Of a DNA stretch of 64,000 bases, positions 47,744 through 57,409 are shown in pieces. The translations under genes and the position numbers were made by a program. This DNA is from Zygnema cylindricum (Eukaryota > Streptophyta > Zygnematophyceae > Zygnematales > Zygnemataceae): contig JBBHKE010002512.1 of the NCBI GenBank assembly GCA_037447655.1, positions 83,237-147,236 of the forward strand. The letters are read 5' to 3'. The notes below the pieces were generated by a model. That model ran no database searches and was not told the DNA's origin. It worked only from the letters and a program-made list of their open reading frames with translations. The number at the start of each line of letters is the position of its first letter. Position 1 is the first letter of the stretch.

Positions 47744-48781
47744 TGTAGAAATTAATGGTTTTATTAGTATTTTCTAGGTCTGAAAAGAAATATAGAAGTC
47801 AAGGCAGTCTATCTCTAACTTCTCTCTCCAACTCTCAAACTTGTCGCAGTCACTGAGAAATTGGAGAGGAAGCTAGAGCCATGGCTACCTTGGCTATCCT
47901 GAGGTTTACGGAAATTTTATATTAGGATTTATTTAATTATTTAAAAGGTATGTGCCGGCGGCAGGATTTGATCCTTGTACCTGCCGGCCGGCAGACAGAA
48001 AATAGCCGGTAGCCCTAGCCGTTAAGTCTAGGATTAGTGTTATGTAGTATATAGTTTGATAAGTATTTAAACATGTATACGTATGATAATTCATTTAACT
48101 ATAAACAGATTACGGGATACATAGATCCGGTAATATGTACGGTACGGACTAAAATCAATACCGCGCATTTGTTTCGTAAGTGAAACAAATACCGCGCATG
48201 TATTTATTACGGCTAAGATTAAATCCGAATTTAATCGGACGGCCGGGATTAGCGCCGAGATCGCGGAGGAAGATTTCGGCGGTTTGTGGCCATCGCCACA
48301 TCGGATGACGCGTGGCGAAATTCCGTTGGATTGTGGAATCTCCGGAGATTACGGCACTGAATCCGGATTTGACATGTGTCGACATTTTGGCCATGTCGTA
48401 CAATGTCCGTACATAAAGTACACCGGCAGCTGTACTTTTGCGTACGGAACTCAATTCTGATTGGTTCCTTACACCAGTAGATAGAGTCTGTGAGAGAGAT
48501 AGGACTTAGAAAAATTAGAAGATAGGACCCCCTCTCCCAGAGAGCTTCTGTACAAAAGGTCAACTTTGACCCTCCATAACTTACTGCTCAGGGGAGCAAA
48601 TTCAGAGATTCTTTTTGCTATCGACTCAGGGGAGTCTTGCCTTCACAGGGGTGCAGGTGATCAGGGTTTTTGTCTGCCAGGGTGGCAGTTATTTTTGCTG
48701 AAACACAAAGGGGTCAGGATTATCCTAGAGGCTTCTTGGAAGTTGTCTACTCTGAGGACTTATGGAGGTCTCAGAGTTTCA
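47744..48781 (+). repeat. 3' LTR of element A
   Basis: Direct repeat of 42361-43398. One of the six GTAC words is lost (ccttacacc). Confidence 0.95.
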
Positions 48782-50326
48782 TTATGTGTGCTCAGTTCCA
48801 CCACAGAATGCAAAGTTAGAATATGAGTTTTGGATAACATTCCCCACTTTGACTTTCCATTAGAAATGCAGCCACCTTCGCAAGCAAACACTTTGACCGA
48901 CTACACCTCTGTGTAGCCTAGAATCCCCCGAGTCCGCAGCAAAAAGAATCACTGAAAATGGTCAAGTAAATTGATAGTTATGGTTGACCAAAGTTTGCCT
49001 TTTATACAAGATGCTCTTTGGGAGAGGCGGCTACCTACCAAAGATATTCTAAGTCCTAAAACCTCCTCACAACCCCTCTAGACCAATAAAATTGCAGCAC
49101 ACTACATAATGTACATTTAAAGTACGGTAGCCGCCGTACATTATGTACGGAAATATTCGGCACCACTCTTGGTCTGCCACGTGGCGAATAAGTCGTCGTC
49201 GTTCTGTCATTTTTCTTCTCCATGCATCCTATAGGATGATGCCGCGTGTCATTTTGACTCTCCGAACTAATTTCTATTGACCGTTGAATTTCAACGGTCG
49301 TCGTTCCGCGTTGACCGTTGAAATCCGCGTCATCATGGAACCAGTTGATGTACTGACCAATCATGTATGTACTGTGCAAGAAAGTACAAGTGTCGGAGTA
49401 TTTTCTGTACAACCAATATACGACAGCGCCATACGGTGACATTTGTCACATCCGAATTTGTCATCTCGCGTTCCGAAAAACTCGCAATCCTGTAGTAACT
49501 TGCCACGTTTCATCCGAGGTGGCGGTGCCCGAAAACGCCATGTCACCCACTCTGGAATCCCGGCTCGCACCACGGCCGTCGATTCACATCAACTATTCCA
49601 TCCAGACCGTCGAAATGAAATGCCATTTTGTTAATTCCGTGCGGTCCAAATTACGTACGGTCTAATTCTTTTCCATGTATATTGCGTTCCGTATTTTGTT
49701 AAATGAAACATACTACTTGGTAATATTTATATATTTATCGTACCCTATATAATTAGCACTAGTCTTAGACTATAGGATAAGGCTAACGACTATTTGAATT
49801 ATGACAGACGGCATATACCAGGATCAAATCATGGATTTGTCAAATCCCATTTTGGTAAATCTGCCAATTTAAACTCTTGTCTCTTTAGAAGACCTAGGCA
49901 GCCATGCTTCTAACTCCCTATCTATCCTTCAGTGACTACAACAAGTGTGGGGGCATAGAGAAGGGAGTTAGAGGCAGACTGCCTCTGACTTTTGATATCT
50001 TTTGTAAAGATCTAGAAAATACACAAATATCAACACAAGTGTACCGCGTCAATGTACCTCAAAGATCTCCTTCACTCTGCTAACTCTCAGGAAAAAACCG
50101 TACAACTTTTCGGCAAAGATCTTACGGTCACCTTGTCTGACGGCACGTGACTTTGGAGACCTGTGAAAATTTTCATTTTAATTTTTTTAATGCCTTGATA
50201 TATTGGCGATATATTGGCGATGTATCGCGATATTTTGATTTTCGATCTATCGATATATCGATTATTGGGTAACTGAAAATCGATATATATCGAATATTGG
50301 CAAAAGGTCCTCGATACCCAACACTA

Positions 50327-50533
50327 CAAAAAATACGTACTCCCCAATTCCCAACCGTTGGGGCAAGGGTTACAAAGCCGTTGGTAAGGACGCGGATTTT
50401 TTCACGGGTTTCAAGTGGACACCCCTTTCAGAGGGTGCCCTAAAAGTGAACATTTTATACAACCTTTTTTTTTGGGTGTCTCCACAACATTTCCCCGGAA
50501 TTTTGTTCATTCAGTACAATGATCATGGTGTCA
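50327..50533. other. Unassigned spacer
   Basis: Contains the imperfect inverted pair ccaaccgttgg. No gene is visible. Confidence 0.5.
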
Positions 50534-51238
50534 GGGCGTGTCCCCATGTGTTCAAGTAAGGGATTTTTTCCGTCGTTTACATAGAAAATGGGACTTCCTA
50601 CTTGAAAATATTACGCCGTACCAAAAATGGGCAAAAAATCAAATACATTTTGCGTCATCTTGGAACTTGAAAGGTACGACGATTTGGCAGTATTATCAAC
50701 GCGGCCCACTTCAAGCTCATCTTCACACTTGCACTGAAATCAAATCGCGACATGCTTTTAATCAAAATACTACCTCATTGACGAATAGAAAGCGTGGGTT
50801 GCACGTGTCAAAAGTTTTCATTTGTTTTATTGGAGTTGGGAGAATACACGAAAAAAAAAAATTTGTCCCTTTGCTTATGTTGTCCACTTGTGGGCGTCTA
50901 CAAATGTCATTTTGTAGACGTAGGCGATTGCTTGTCGTTCACGTGTGGGCGTCAACAAATGACAGTTGGCGTCGACAATTGTCCCAGTATGTCAGGAGCT
51001 CTTTGCGGCGTACAAATATCCGCAGTTTGTTCCGAGATCGCTGGCGTATACAAATGTCAACAGTTTGTCGGCGTTTACAGGTGTCACAAGTATTGGCAAC
51101 GTGTACAACTGCCACATATTCAAAATAATGAACGCGCAAGTAATAATTGACATAGGCACACTTTGAAAAGTACACCGTAAAATCAGCGCTAAATTCCAAA
51201 ATAACATTTCAAAATATCGGTTTCATGGGGACACGCCC
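50534..51238. mobile_element. MITE-like element with internal iterons (705 bp)
   Basis: The ends GGGCGTGTCCCCATG and CATGGGGACACGCCC are a perfect 15-bp inverted pair. Flanks are TCA and TTA, close to the TWA duplication of PIF/Harbinger. 50885-51115 carries about six degenerate iterations of GGCGTNNACAAATGTCA. Frames through this part give repeated GVYKC-like peptides, which I take as a by-product of the DNA repeats. Confidence 0.6.
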
Positions 51239-52064
51239 TTAGTAGAAAGAGGACGTGTACACCGTGTATCGTTATTACTGTTCATAATTTTTCGTCACCT
51301 AAAACGTCTTTTCTCCGTAGAGAATCGTCCGGTTTTCACATAGAGACCGCCAATCGAAAGGTTAAAATCTTACCTCTCAATCTCAACCGTCCGATCTTGA
51401 ATATGACAGGTGTGTACGGGTAAAACATGTTTTAAGTGGCGAAAAAACATTAACTTTAATAGCGATTCACGGTGTAGAATACTGTCTTTTTCACCAAACA
51501 TTGTACCTTTTGCAATTCCTTTTGTACCTTATTACCTTCTACCTTTTGAATTTATCGATACACGATGCTTGTATTAGTTAAAATGGAGACAAGCTCCAAT
51601 ACGAGATTATTTGAATATCGTACGCATGTACTGTCCTTAGTGACGATACGATTTGTGGATTTCGATTTTGGCATGGTGTTAAGCTTTTCGCCTTTTCCTA
51701 GTCGGTTTGACCCCGATTTGTGACACTGAATTTGTGCGGTGCGGAATTCAAGACAGTCCAAAATAATAGCACAGCGTGTACCATTTACTATACAATCAAT
51801 TATGTGACAGTACAGTACGGTTCAAATGTAATAGGTTGAACGGCTCTTCCAACGCCGTCCGATCTTGGGCCGCACAAAAGTCATCATTTATGAAGCACAG
51901 ATATTGCCAGCTTTCCAGTTGTCATTTGTACTGAAAACTGGCTGACACAGCTCATCGCTATCATTCTGGTACAATACTGTACTGTAGTTAACGGGTGATT
52001 ACGCAATTGATACAACATGTTTTAAATGCCACAAACTATTATGTGTATTTATAATAACCACTAA
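51239..52064. other. Unassigned repeat-derived DNA
   Basis: Near 51447-51474 there is a right end of the CACCGCCAATCG MITE family (tagcgattcacggtgta). A segment at about 51989-52024 (ttaacgggtgattacgcaattg) recurs at about 52889-52924. No gene. Confidence 0.5.
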
Positions 52065-52788
52065 GGGTGACGTTCCATTAGGCGGTCCCAGTAAATGTAC
52101 GGAAAAGTCTACAGGCAGCGTTTACTGGAAGTCCGCTCCATTGTGTCGGCCTAGTAACAAATTTTACTCAATTATGATTGGCGCCACGTAGGTTAGAGTC
52201 CAGATTCTAAAAATCTTGAAAAAAATCTACAAACGGAATATCTGTACCACCGGAGGTAATTAATGATTCGTACATAAAGTTTTTAGGTAGATTTTGATTT
52301 TGAAAATGGAAATCATAATTTCGAAACGGAATGGCAAAAAGACGCGACAAACCTTGAAGGTCGCGGCAAACTTTGAATGTCGGTGGATGTCAGACGGAGC
52401 GTGCGAGGATATTATCACCTAACCTGCATTCAACGTGGCAGGAGGCACATGGCATGTACGACGTGCAGGCCTGTGATCGTTTGTATAACGTAGATATTTT
52501 TTTCTTTTTCACGTGTACCAATGGCAATCATCTAGTGGCCCCCAACTCTCCTCGACGATGAGAGTTGGGGCCCACTAGATGATGTGCTCGAATGTTTGAC
52601 GGGTCTCAAAATGTGAAACATCCAACGGTCAGGAATAACGCCTACATCATTGGAGCTTCCAGAGAGCTTTCCAGTAATGATGTTTCGTCTGACAAAAAAA
52701 AAAAAATGGTACGACTATGTACGGCACTGTACGAAAACGTACGGCGTCCAGTAACGAACCTCACTTTTCGTCTAATGGAACGTCACCC
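52065..52788. mobile_element. PIF/Harbinger-like MITE (724 bp), TAA duplication
   Basis: It begins GGGTGACGTTCCATTAG and ends CTAATGGAACGTCACCC, a perfect 17-bp inverted repeat. TAA lies at 52062-52064 and 52789-52791. No transposase ORF. A separate 22-bp hairpin lies within at 52529-52581. Confidence 0.8.
52529..52581. repeat. Short hairpin, 22-bp arms
   Basis: Arms 52529-52550 and 52560-52581 pair at 21 of 22 positions with a 9-base loop. The arms contain catctagtgg and gagagttgggg. Confidence 0.85.
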
Positions 52789-52965
52789 TAATAGATATCC
52801 AAAGGATCGCTAATAACGTTTAATAGATGGGTTAATGGAATCTCGGGCGTATATATAGCTTGTCGAGTTATACTGACCAATGTTAGATTAACGGATGATT
52901 ACGCAATTGCTATAACATGTTTTGTAAATAACTAGTGCATAACCATCCAAATGTTTACAAAATAC

Positions 52966-53737
52966 TAGTGTTGTGTATCGCTAAAAAAATTATCGCGATA
53001 ACACCGATACCGATAGTTATCGGTTATCGAACGGTCAGAGGTCCCGATATATCGGTCTGGGACCAACAAATTCCATATCGGCGATAACTTTTTAAAAATA
53101 TAGTATGCATACAATAGTACTGTATAACATACTGTATTATATTATTTTCATTATATATCGTGGAATGCCACGTATAAGAATCTGTTCCGCGTATCTATTT
53201 AACTGAAAACTTTTACGGACAGCGCTGCACATAAACGTAGACAATATAAGTTAATACTTTATTGTTATAAATGTATACTATCGAAATGAAAAAAATAAAA
53301 TACATAGTAAAATTTCTGAATCAAACTTTTTCCAAAAAAAGATGAACAGACTGAAAGAAGCAGACAAACACACCTGTCAGACTGCCGCCATTTCCAGACG
53401 CCATATTTTGAAAATTCTGGCAGCAGGAATTTTGAAAACCCCCTTAAATTAGGAATAATGATGGAAAAATCGCGATTTTTTACCGGAATCGAGAGTAAGG
53501 GGGTCCGCTGCGCGTCCTGGAAATACGATGTACAGTTGCGTGTATAGGCCGTACATTTATCTGTACGTTCCGTACAGTTATCGTTATCGGCATTATCGCC
53601 GATAAGTACCCGATATTATCGGTTACTTATCGGCGATAAGACCGATGTCGATATATCGTACCAATATATCGATTATCGGGAACACGAAAAAAGGTCCATA
53701 TTGGTTATCGGTAAATCCTTACCGATACACAACACTA
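52966..53737. mobile_element. Complete hAT-like non-autonomous element (772 bp)
   Basis: The ends TAGTGTTGTGTATCG and CGATACACAACACTA are a perfect inverted pair beginning with the hAT rule YARNG. The 8-bp target duplication CAAAATAC is perfect (52958-52965, 53738-53745). Subterminal 250 bp at each end are packed with TATCGG/CCGATA words, candidate transposase-binding repeats. No transposase frame. Confidence 0.9.
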
Positions 53738-53745
53738 CAAAATAC

Positions 53746-55290
53746 AACAACTGGCTGTCAACATAACGTATAAAAAAAATGCATATTTTGGCATACTCTT
53801 TTTTAATCACCCATATGTGTCGTCAATCCCTATATTTTTTGTATGCACTAATTATTATTAAAACACATAAACACACAAACTAGTATAACCATAAATTATA
53901 AACAATTGTAAAAATACAACCCATCATATGATATGGATAACTATAATCATAAAGTGCACATATTTGGCTTTTACGATCAAATATTATTTTATATAATGGC
54001 CAGTATTGACCATTATCTTACCATTATTTTTTATAATGGCCAGTATTGACCATTATCTTACCATTATTTTTTATAATTACTATTCATATTGAAGTCTTAC
54101 GATGAGTACCCACATACAATCAATACGCATCCATGCGCTTTAAGATTAACTGTTTTTGATACATGTTATTGCACTGATTTGTGTAAATGTAAGCTAATAG
54201 CCGTTATTTTTACAAGGAATTTTAATTATAACATACAAGTTTGGAATGCAACCATTAATGTCCAAATGAGCGCATAAAAAAAAACGTTAAGTACACATAG
54301 TAACTTCATTTCTAGATATAATAACTTGCTTATATTCAACGCTATTGCATAAATTACAAAGTCACGTGGTATAATAATAAGCACAACATATACACATTTT
54401 GCAACCCAATTTTCATCTCTAACCCCATACAAAACATACAAGGCATTTACATTAAACAACGAAAATATCCCTAATGATTTCATTGTTTGGCTTACATAGG
54501 ACATTGTGACTGCAATAATATAAACAAAATTTACATTATCAATTTACTCCAAATAAAATGACTATTTGAAAGACTCCCTCCTTATTATTGTTCTTATCAT
54601 TATATGACTTGTTCAACAAAGAAATAGTGCCCCTTCGTTAATAGCGTTAATGGTTTATTATAGTAACGCGAAAATACAATATATAATACCAATTAAGTGA
54701 ATGGGGACGTGACAGATTGTCGTCTACTCCTTTAATAGAGTTGCTAACCGTAGTTCAACATTTCGGGTCGAAGTGTTATTGAAACTACTGTAACAACTAT
54801 AGGCAGGCGCACGGTTAATAATTAAAGTACGACTGAAGGTTTACGTTATATACATCGACAATTTGTCGACGATGGAAATACAATTTTTATTTTTCGGGCA
54901 GCGTCGTCAGTGTTAATGTACAAACCCTTGGTAAGACAAAATCCTTATTTCCTGGTCAAAACTAGAGTCCGTACAAACAAATGTTTATGGATTACATGAT
55001 ACCCGTAGGTATTTTGTAGTGGTGAAACTTACGGCGCATTTCGCACGGTGAAACGAGGGTTCACAGGGTTCACCACACTGAAGAAACATGTAAGGAACAC
55101 TCCCTGTACTGTAGTTATACGGTACATTACAATCATTATGTGTTACAATGGCAGATCTAAAGTATATCATGGTGCAGCACGGTTACGCTATTAGCATGTA
55201 AGCAATATTTGAGGAATGTTTAGGTGTTAGTAGTTCTATTTCATAGTTCAAAAGTAGGCGTTTCTATTGTAGGTCTTTTGTCGGCGCCTT
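53746..55290. other. AT-rich region without a recognisable gene
   Basis: Holds a perfect two-copy 40-bp tandem duplication at about 53991-54072 (aatggccagtattgaccatt). Short frames such as 54226-54504 (-) show no motif or coding bias that I can see. Confidence 0.6.
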
Positions 55291-55292
55291 CA

Positions 55293-55465
55293 TAGTAAGT
55301 TGTGTTATAGGCTTTTCATGTGATCGTCTTAAGTCGCTACTTTGATCAGCGACCGTCCGATCGTGCAAATCCGATGATAGTCATATCGTAAGTTGTGTTA
55401 TAGGCTTTTCATGTGATCTTCTTAGATCGCTACTTTGATCGGAGACGTCCGATTGTACGAATCTG
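55293..55465. repeat. Two-copy imperfect tandem repeat, about 90 bp
   Basis: Each copy starts gtaagttgtgttataggctt and contains ttcatgtgatc, cgctactttgatc and cgtccgat. Copies begin near 55297 and 55388. Confidence 0.8.
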
Positions 55466-55565
55466 ACGGTTTAAATAAAAAGTCGCTCATAACTCACAAA
55501 AAAATATTTTTTTGTCCTTTTTTTTTTCAAATTTAGACATGACGCTTAATTATCTATCGATCAAT

Positions 55566-55705
55566 GTGCAACTCAACCCTGTTACTATTTTATTTCATTT
55601 TGCGGCCAATACAATATGGTTCTTAACTCGTAAGGGTATGTTATTGTATTCTTTGCGTACAATAGGCATACTGTATGGGTGTACTTTCACCTACTTTTGA
55701 GCTAT
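55566..55705. repeat. Dispersed repeat, second copy near 39455
   Basis: aactcaaccctgttactatt, ttcattttgcg, ccaatacaatat, acaataggcat and tactttcacctacttttga occur in the same order at 39455-39590. The element type is unknown. Confidence 0.7.
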
Positions 55706-55956
55706 GTTCTATTTCTGCTCCTAATGACGTGGAAGCGTTTGAACCGCTTACAAAAAGTTGCGGTTAAGCCAAAAAGTTATAATAAACTGGTATATACAAC
55801 GCTATATTCATTAGAAGAAATTTCCCTTGGAACACATGTCTATGGAACACGCTGTCAGAACGCTAAACTTCCCCATGGAGAAGCGACGCGCTTCTTCTTT
55901 CGCTTTCCTGTAAAATTTATCACATATGTTCCGACGGGAAATATCTTTAAAGTCCA

Positions 55957-56345
55957 GAAAATCCAAATCCCAATTATTAACGCTATTACCGATTCACGCT
56001 CTGCTGTACTTTACGTTCAGCCTCGATTTTATGCTACGTGTACCTTCTTGTCTTTTTATGTCCCATTTTGTAGCCGTTTCATGCCCAACGAAAACGTACG
56101 TGTCATTTATCACGCTTTCGTAAAAGATAACACATAGGACCACGTATACATCGACATGTGTCGCGACAAGAAATGCCATTTACAGTGCCACAAGAACCAA
56201 AATCCCAATTTTTGACGCTAATAACGATTTCACGGCATGCTGTACTTTACGTCCAACGTCCATTTTAATATTTTTGCTACGTGTCGCTTCCTGTTTTTTT
56301 GCGTCCCATTTTCGTAGCCGTTGCATGCCCAACAAAAACTTTCCG
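55957..56345. repeat. Imperfect tandem duplication, period about 235 bp
   Basis: aatcccaatt...acgctat/aataac...ctgctgtactttacg...gctacgtgt...gtagccgtt...atgcccaac appears at about 55966-56080 and again at about 56201-56333, upstream of the cyclin promoter. Confidence 0.7.
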
Positions 56346-56576
56346 TGCCGTTAAATGTACGGACAAAGGTGACTGACACTATGACAGCTCACTCCATATC
56401 CGTTCTACACTCAATGTCATTTGTCAACGGACTATCTAACACGTGTGACTATCAGCCCGTTGAGCAATTGAGATTTCATTGTGTCCGTTGTCATGTCGTA
56501 CTCCTTGCGCCTCTTACGGAGCCTTGTCCGTACTTAAACGACAATCTTAAAAAGCGGCCAGCCGTGGATCTTTCAC

Positions 56577-56587
56577 TCGAACGGTCA
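56577..56587 (+). promoter_or_regulatory. MSA (mitosis-specific activator) element
   Basis: TCGAACGGTCA matches the plant MSA consensus TCNAACGGYYA at every position. R1R2R3-MYB proteins bind MSA sites in B-type cyclin promoters to give G2/M expression. It lies about 180 bp upstream of the TATA box of the cyclin gene. Confidence 0.7.
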
Positions 56588-56650
56588 GATCCTGAAATCC
56601 CCCGCGCCTTGCGAAAATCTCTAAAACCACTATCAGCCGTGGATCATAAA

Positions 56651-56661
56651 ACCAACGGCTG
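56651..56661 (+). promoter_or_regulatory. Second MSA-like element
   Basis: ACCAACGGCTG has the AACGG core and matches the MSA consensus at 9 of 11 positions, about 100 bp upstream of the TATA box. Confidence 0.45.
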
Positions 56662-56758
56662 GATCGTGAATTCCCGCGCGCTGTTCTTCCGCCCGTTCGC
56701 AAGTAGACGTTGTGCATTTGTTGTCGTTGGAAATATTGCCGTTTGACTTTCTCATTTG

Positions 56759-56769
56759 AATATATAAGG
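56759..56769 (+). promoter_or_regulatory. TATA box of the cyclin gene
   Basis: AATATATAAGG is followed about 30 bp later by the CT-rich leader (from about 56795, catcaaaccatcaag). Transcription start is inferred, not seen. Confidence 0.6.
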
Positions 56770-56949
56770 ATGCATGGACCCATGCCATGCATCAAACCAT
56801 CAAGTCTTTCCTCTCACTTCAAGTATCATTCTTTCATTCATTCTCATTCCTTTAACTTTCTCTCTTCTCCGATCCATTCTCATTCTCTAAGCTTCTGTAC
56901 TTTCTCACTCTCGCGGAGTTTTCAGTTCTCTCTTCATTCATTCTTACAG

Positions 56950-57399
56950 GTTTGTTTCTCCCTCTCTCCTTCTCCCTCTCCCTCTCCTTCTCCCTTTCCG
57001 TCTCTCTCGCCTCTCCTTCTCCCTCTCCCTCGCTCTCTCTCATTTTCCTTTCCTTAAAATACGACAGTTCTATCCTTAAGTAGGGTTTAAATTCCGGTTT
57101 TTTCTGTTTTTCATTTTCTTTACTGTTTTTACTATTTTGTTACTTGCTTTTTTCTCGTACAAGAAAATACCTTCATCTTTCTGCCATGAAAGACTTATTT
57201 TCTCCTTCATACTAGATTTTTACGTTAGTTTTGTAGCTACTTTTTTACTTACTTTTATAAGCGTGACTGTTACAAAACAAAAGTTCTTACAAAAACCCTA
57301 GTTTTTTTTTTTTTTATTATTATCCTCTTGCAGAGGAAAGATACTTTTTGTCTCTTTCTGCTGTCATTTTCCTGCTGCTTACCTGCATTTCGGTTTCAG
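56950..57399 (+). other. Probable 5' UTR intron with pyrimidine tract
   Basis: Donor cttacag/GTTTGT at 56950 and acceptor cggtttcAG at 57399 would remove a 450-bp leader intron, placing the start codon 11 bases into the next exon. It holds a (tctccc)n-like tract at 56952-57055. Inferred from splice consensus only. Confidence 0.5.
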
Positions 57400-57409
57400 G
57401 AGCTTGAAA

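Larger units (their letters stand above)
42361..48781 (+). mobile_element. Full-length Ty1/copia element A (6421 bp), very young
   Basis: LTRs at 42361-43398 and 47744-48781 are both 1038 bp, with about seven substitutions by eye. The target duplication TTATG is perfect (42356-42360, 48782-48786). It has a PBS, one gag-pol frame interrupted by one single-base deletion, and a polypurine tract. It is the best preserved copia in the window and the reference for reading B, C, X and Y. Confidence 0.96.
42206..50035 (-). mobile_element. Complete family 3 solo LTR, split by copia element A
   Basis: The parts are 42206-42360 and 48787-50035, about 1404 bp together. It is bounded by TGAAATTC and TATCAACA and by a perfect CAAGT duplication (42201-42205, 50036-50040). 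No internal region accompanies it, so it is a solo LTR left by recombination. Element A inserted into it with duplication TTATG. Confidence 0.85.
41972..50161. mobile_element. PIF/Harbinger-like MITE 2, inverted copy split by an LTR
   Basis: 41972-42205 and 50036-50161 together match the reverse complement of 41530-41891 in MITE 1. The halves are separated by the solo LTR and its CAAGT duplication. The distal end (the counterpart of 41236-41530) is missing. Confidence 0.75.
40994..50326. mobile_element. hAT-like non-autonomous element hosting nested insertions
   Basis: The left end is CAGTGTTGGGTATCGGG (40994). The right end is TCGATACCCAACACTA (to 50326). Both follow the hAT YARNG start rule and have ATATCG/CGATAT-rich subterminal regions (41005-41120 and 50180-50310). 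Flanking 8-mers CATAAAAA and CAAAAAAT match at 6 of 8, so the duplication is weak. Own sequence is about 40994-41235, 41892-41971 and 50162-50326. The rest is inserted DNA. Confidence 0.55.

Noticed and set aside
50538-51150. Cys-rich repeated peptide (GVYKC...)
   Set aside because: It overlaps iterated DNA words inside a terminal-repeat element, spans two frames and has no promoter or domain.
54226-54504. Minus-strand hydrophobic 92-codon ORF
   Set aside because: It lies in AT-rich sequence with no recognisable motif, homologue or regulatory context.
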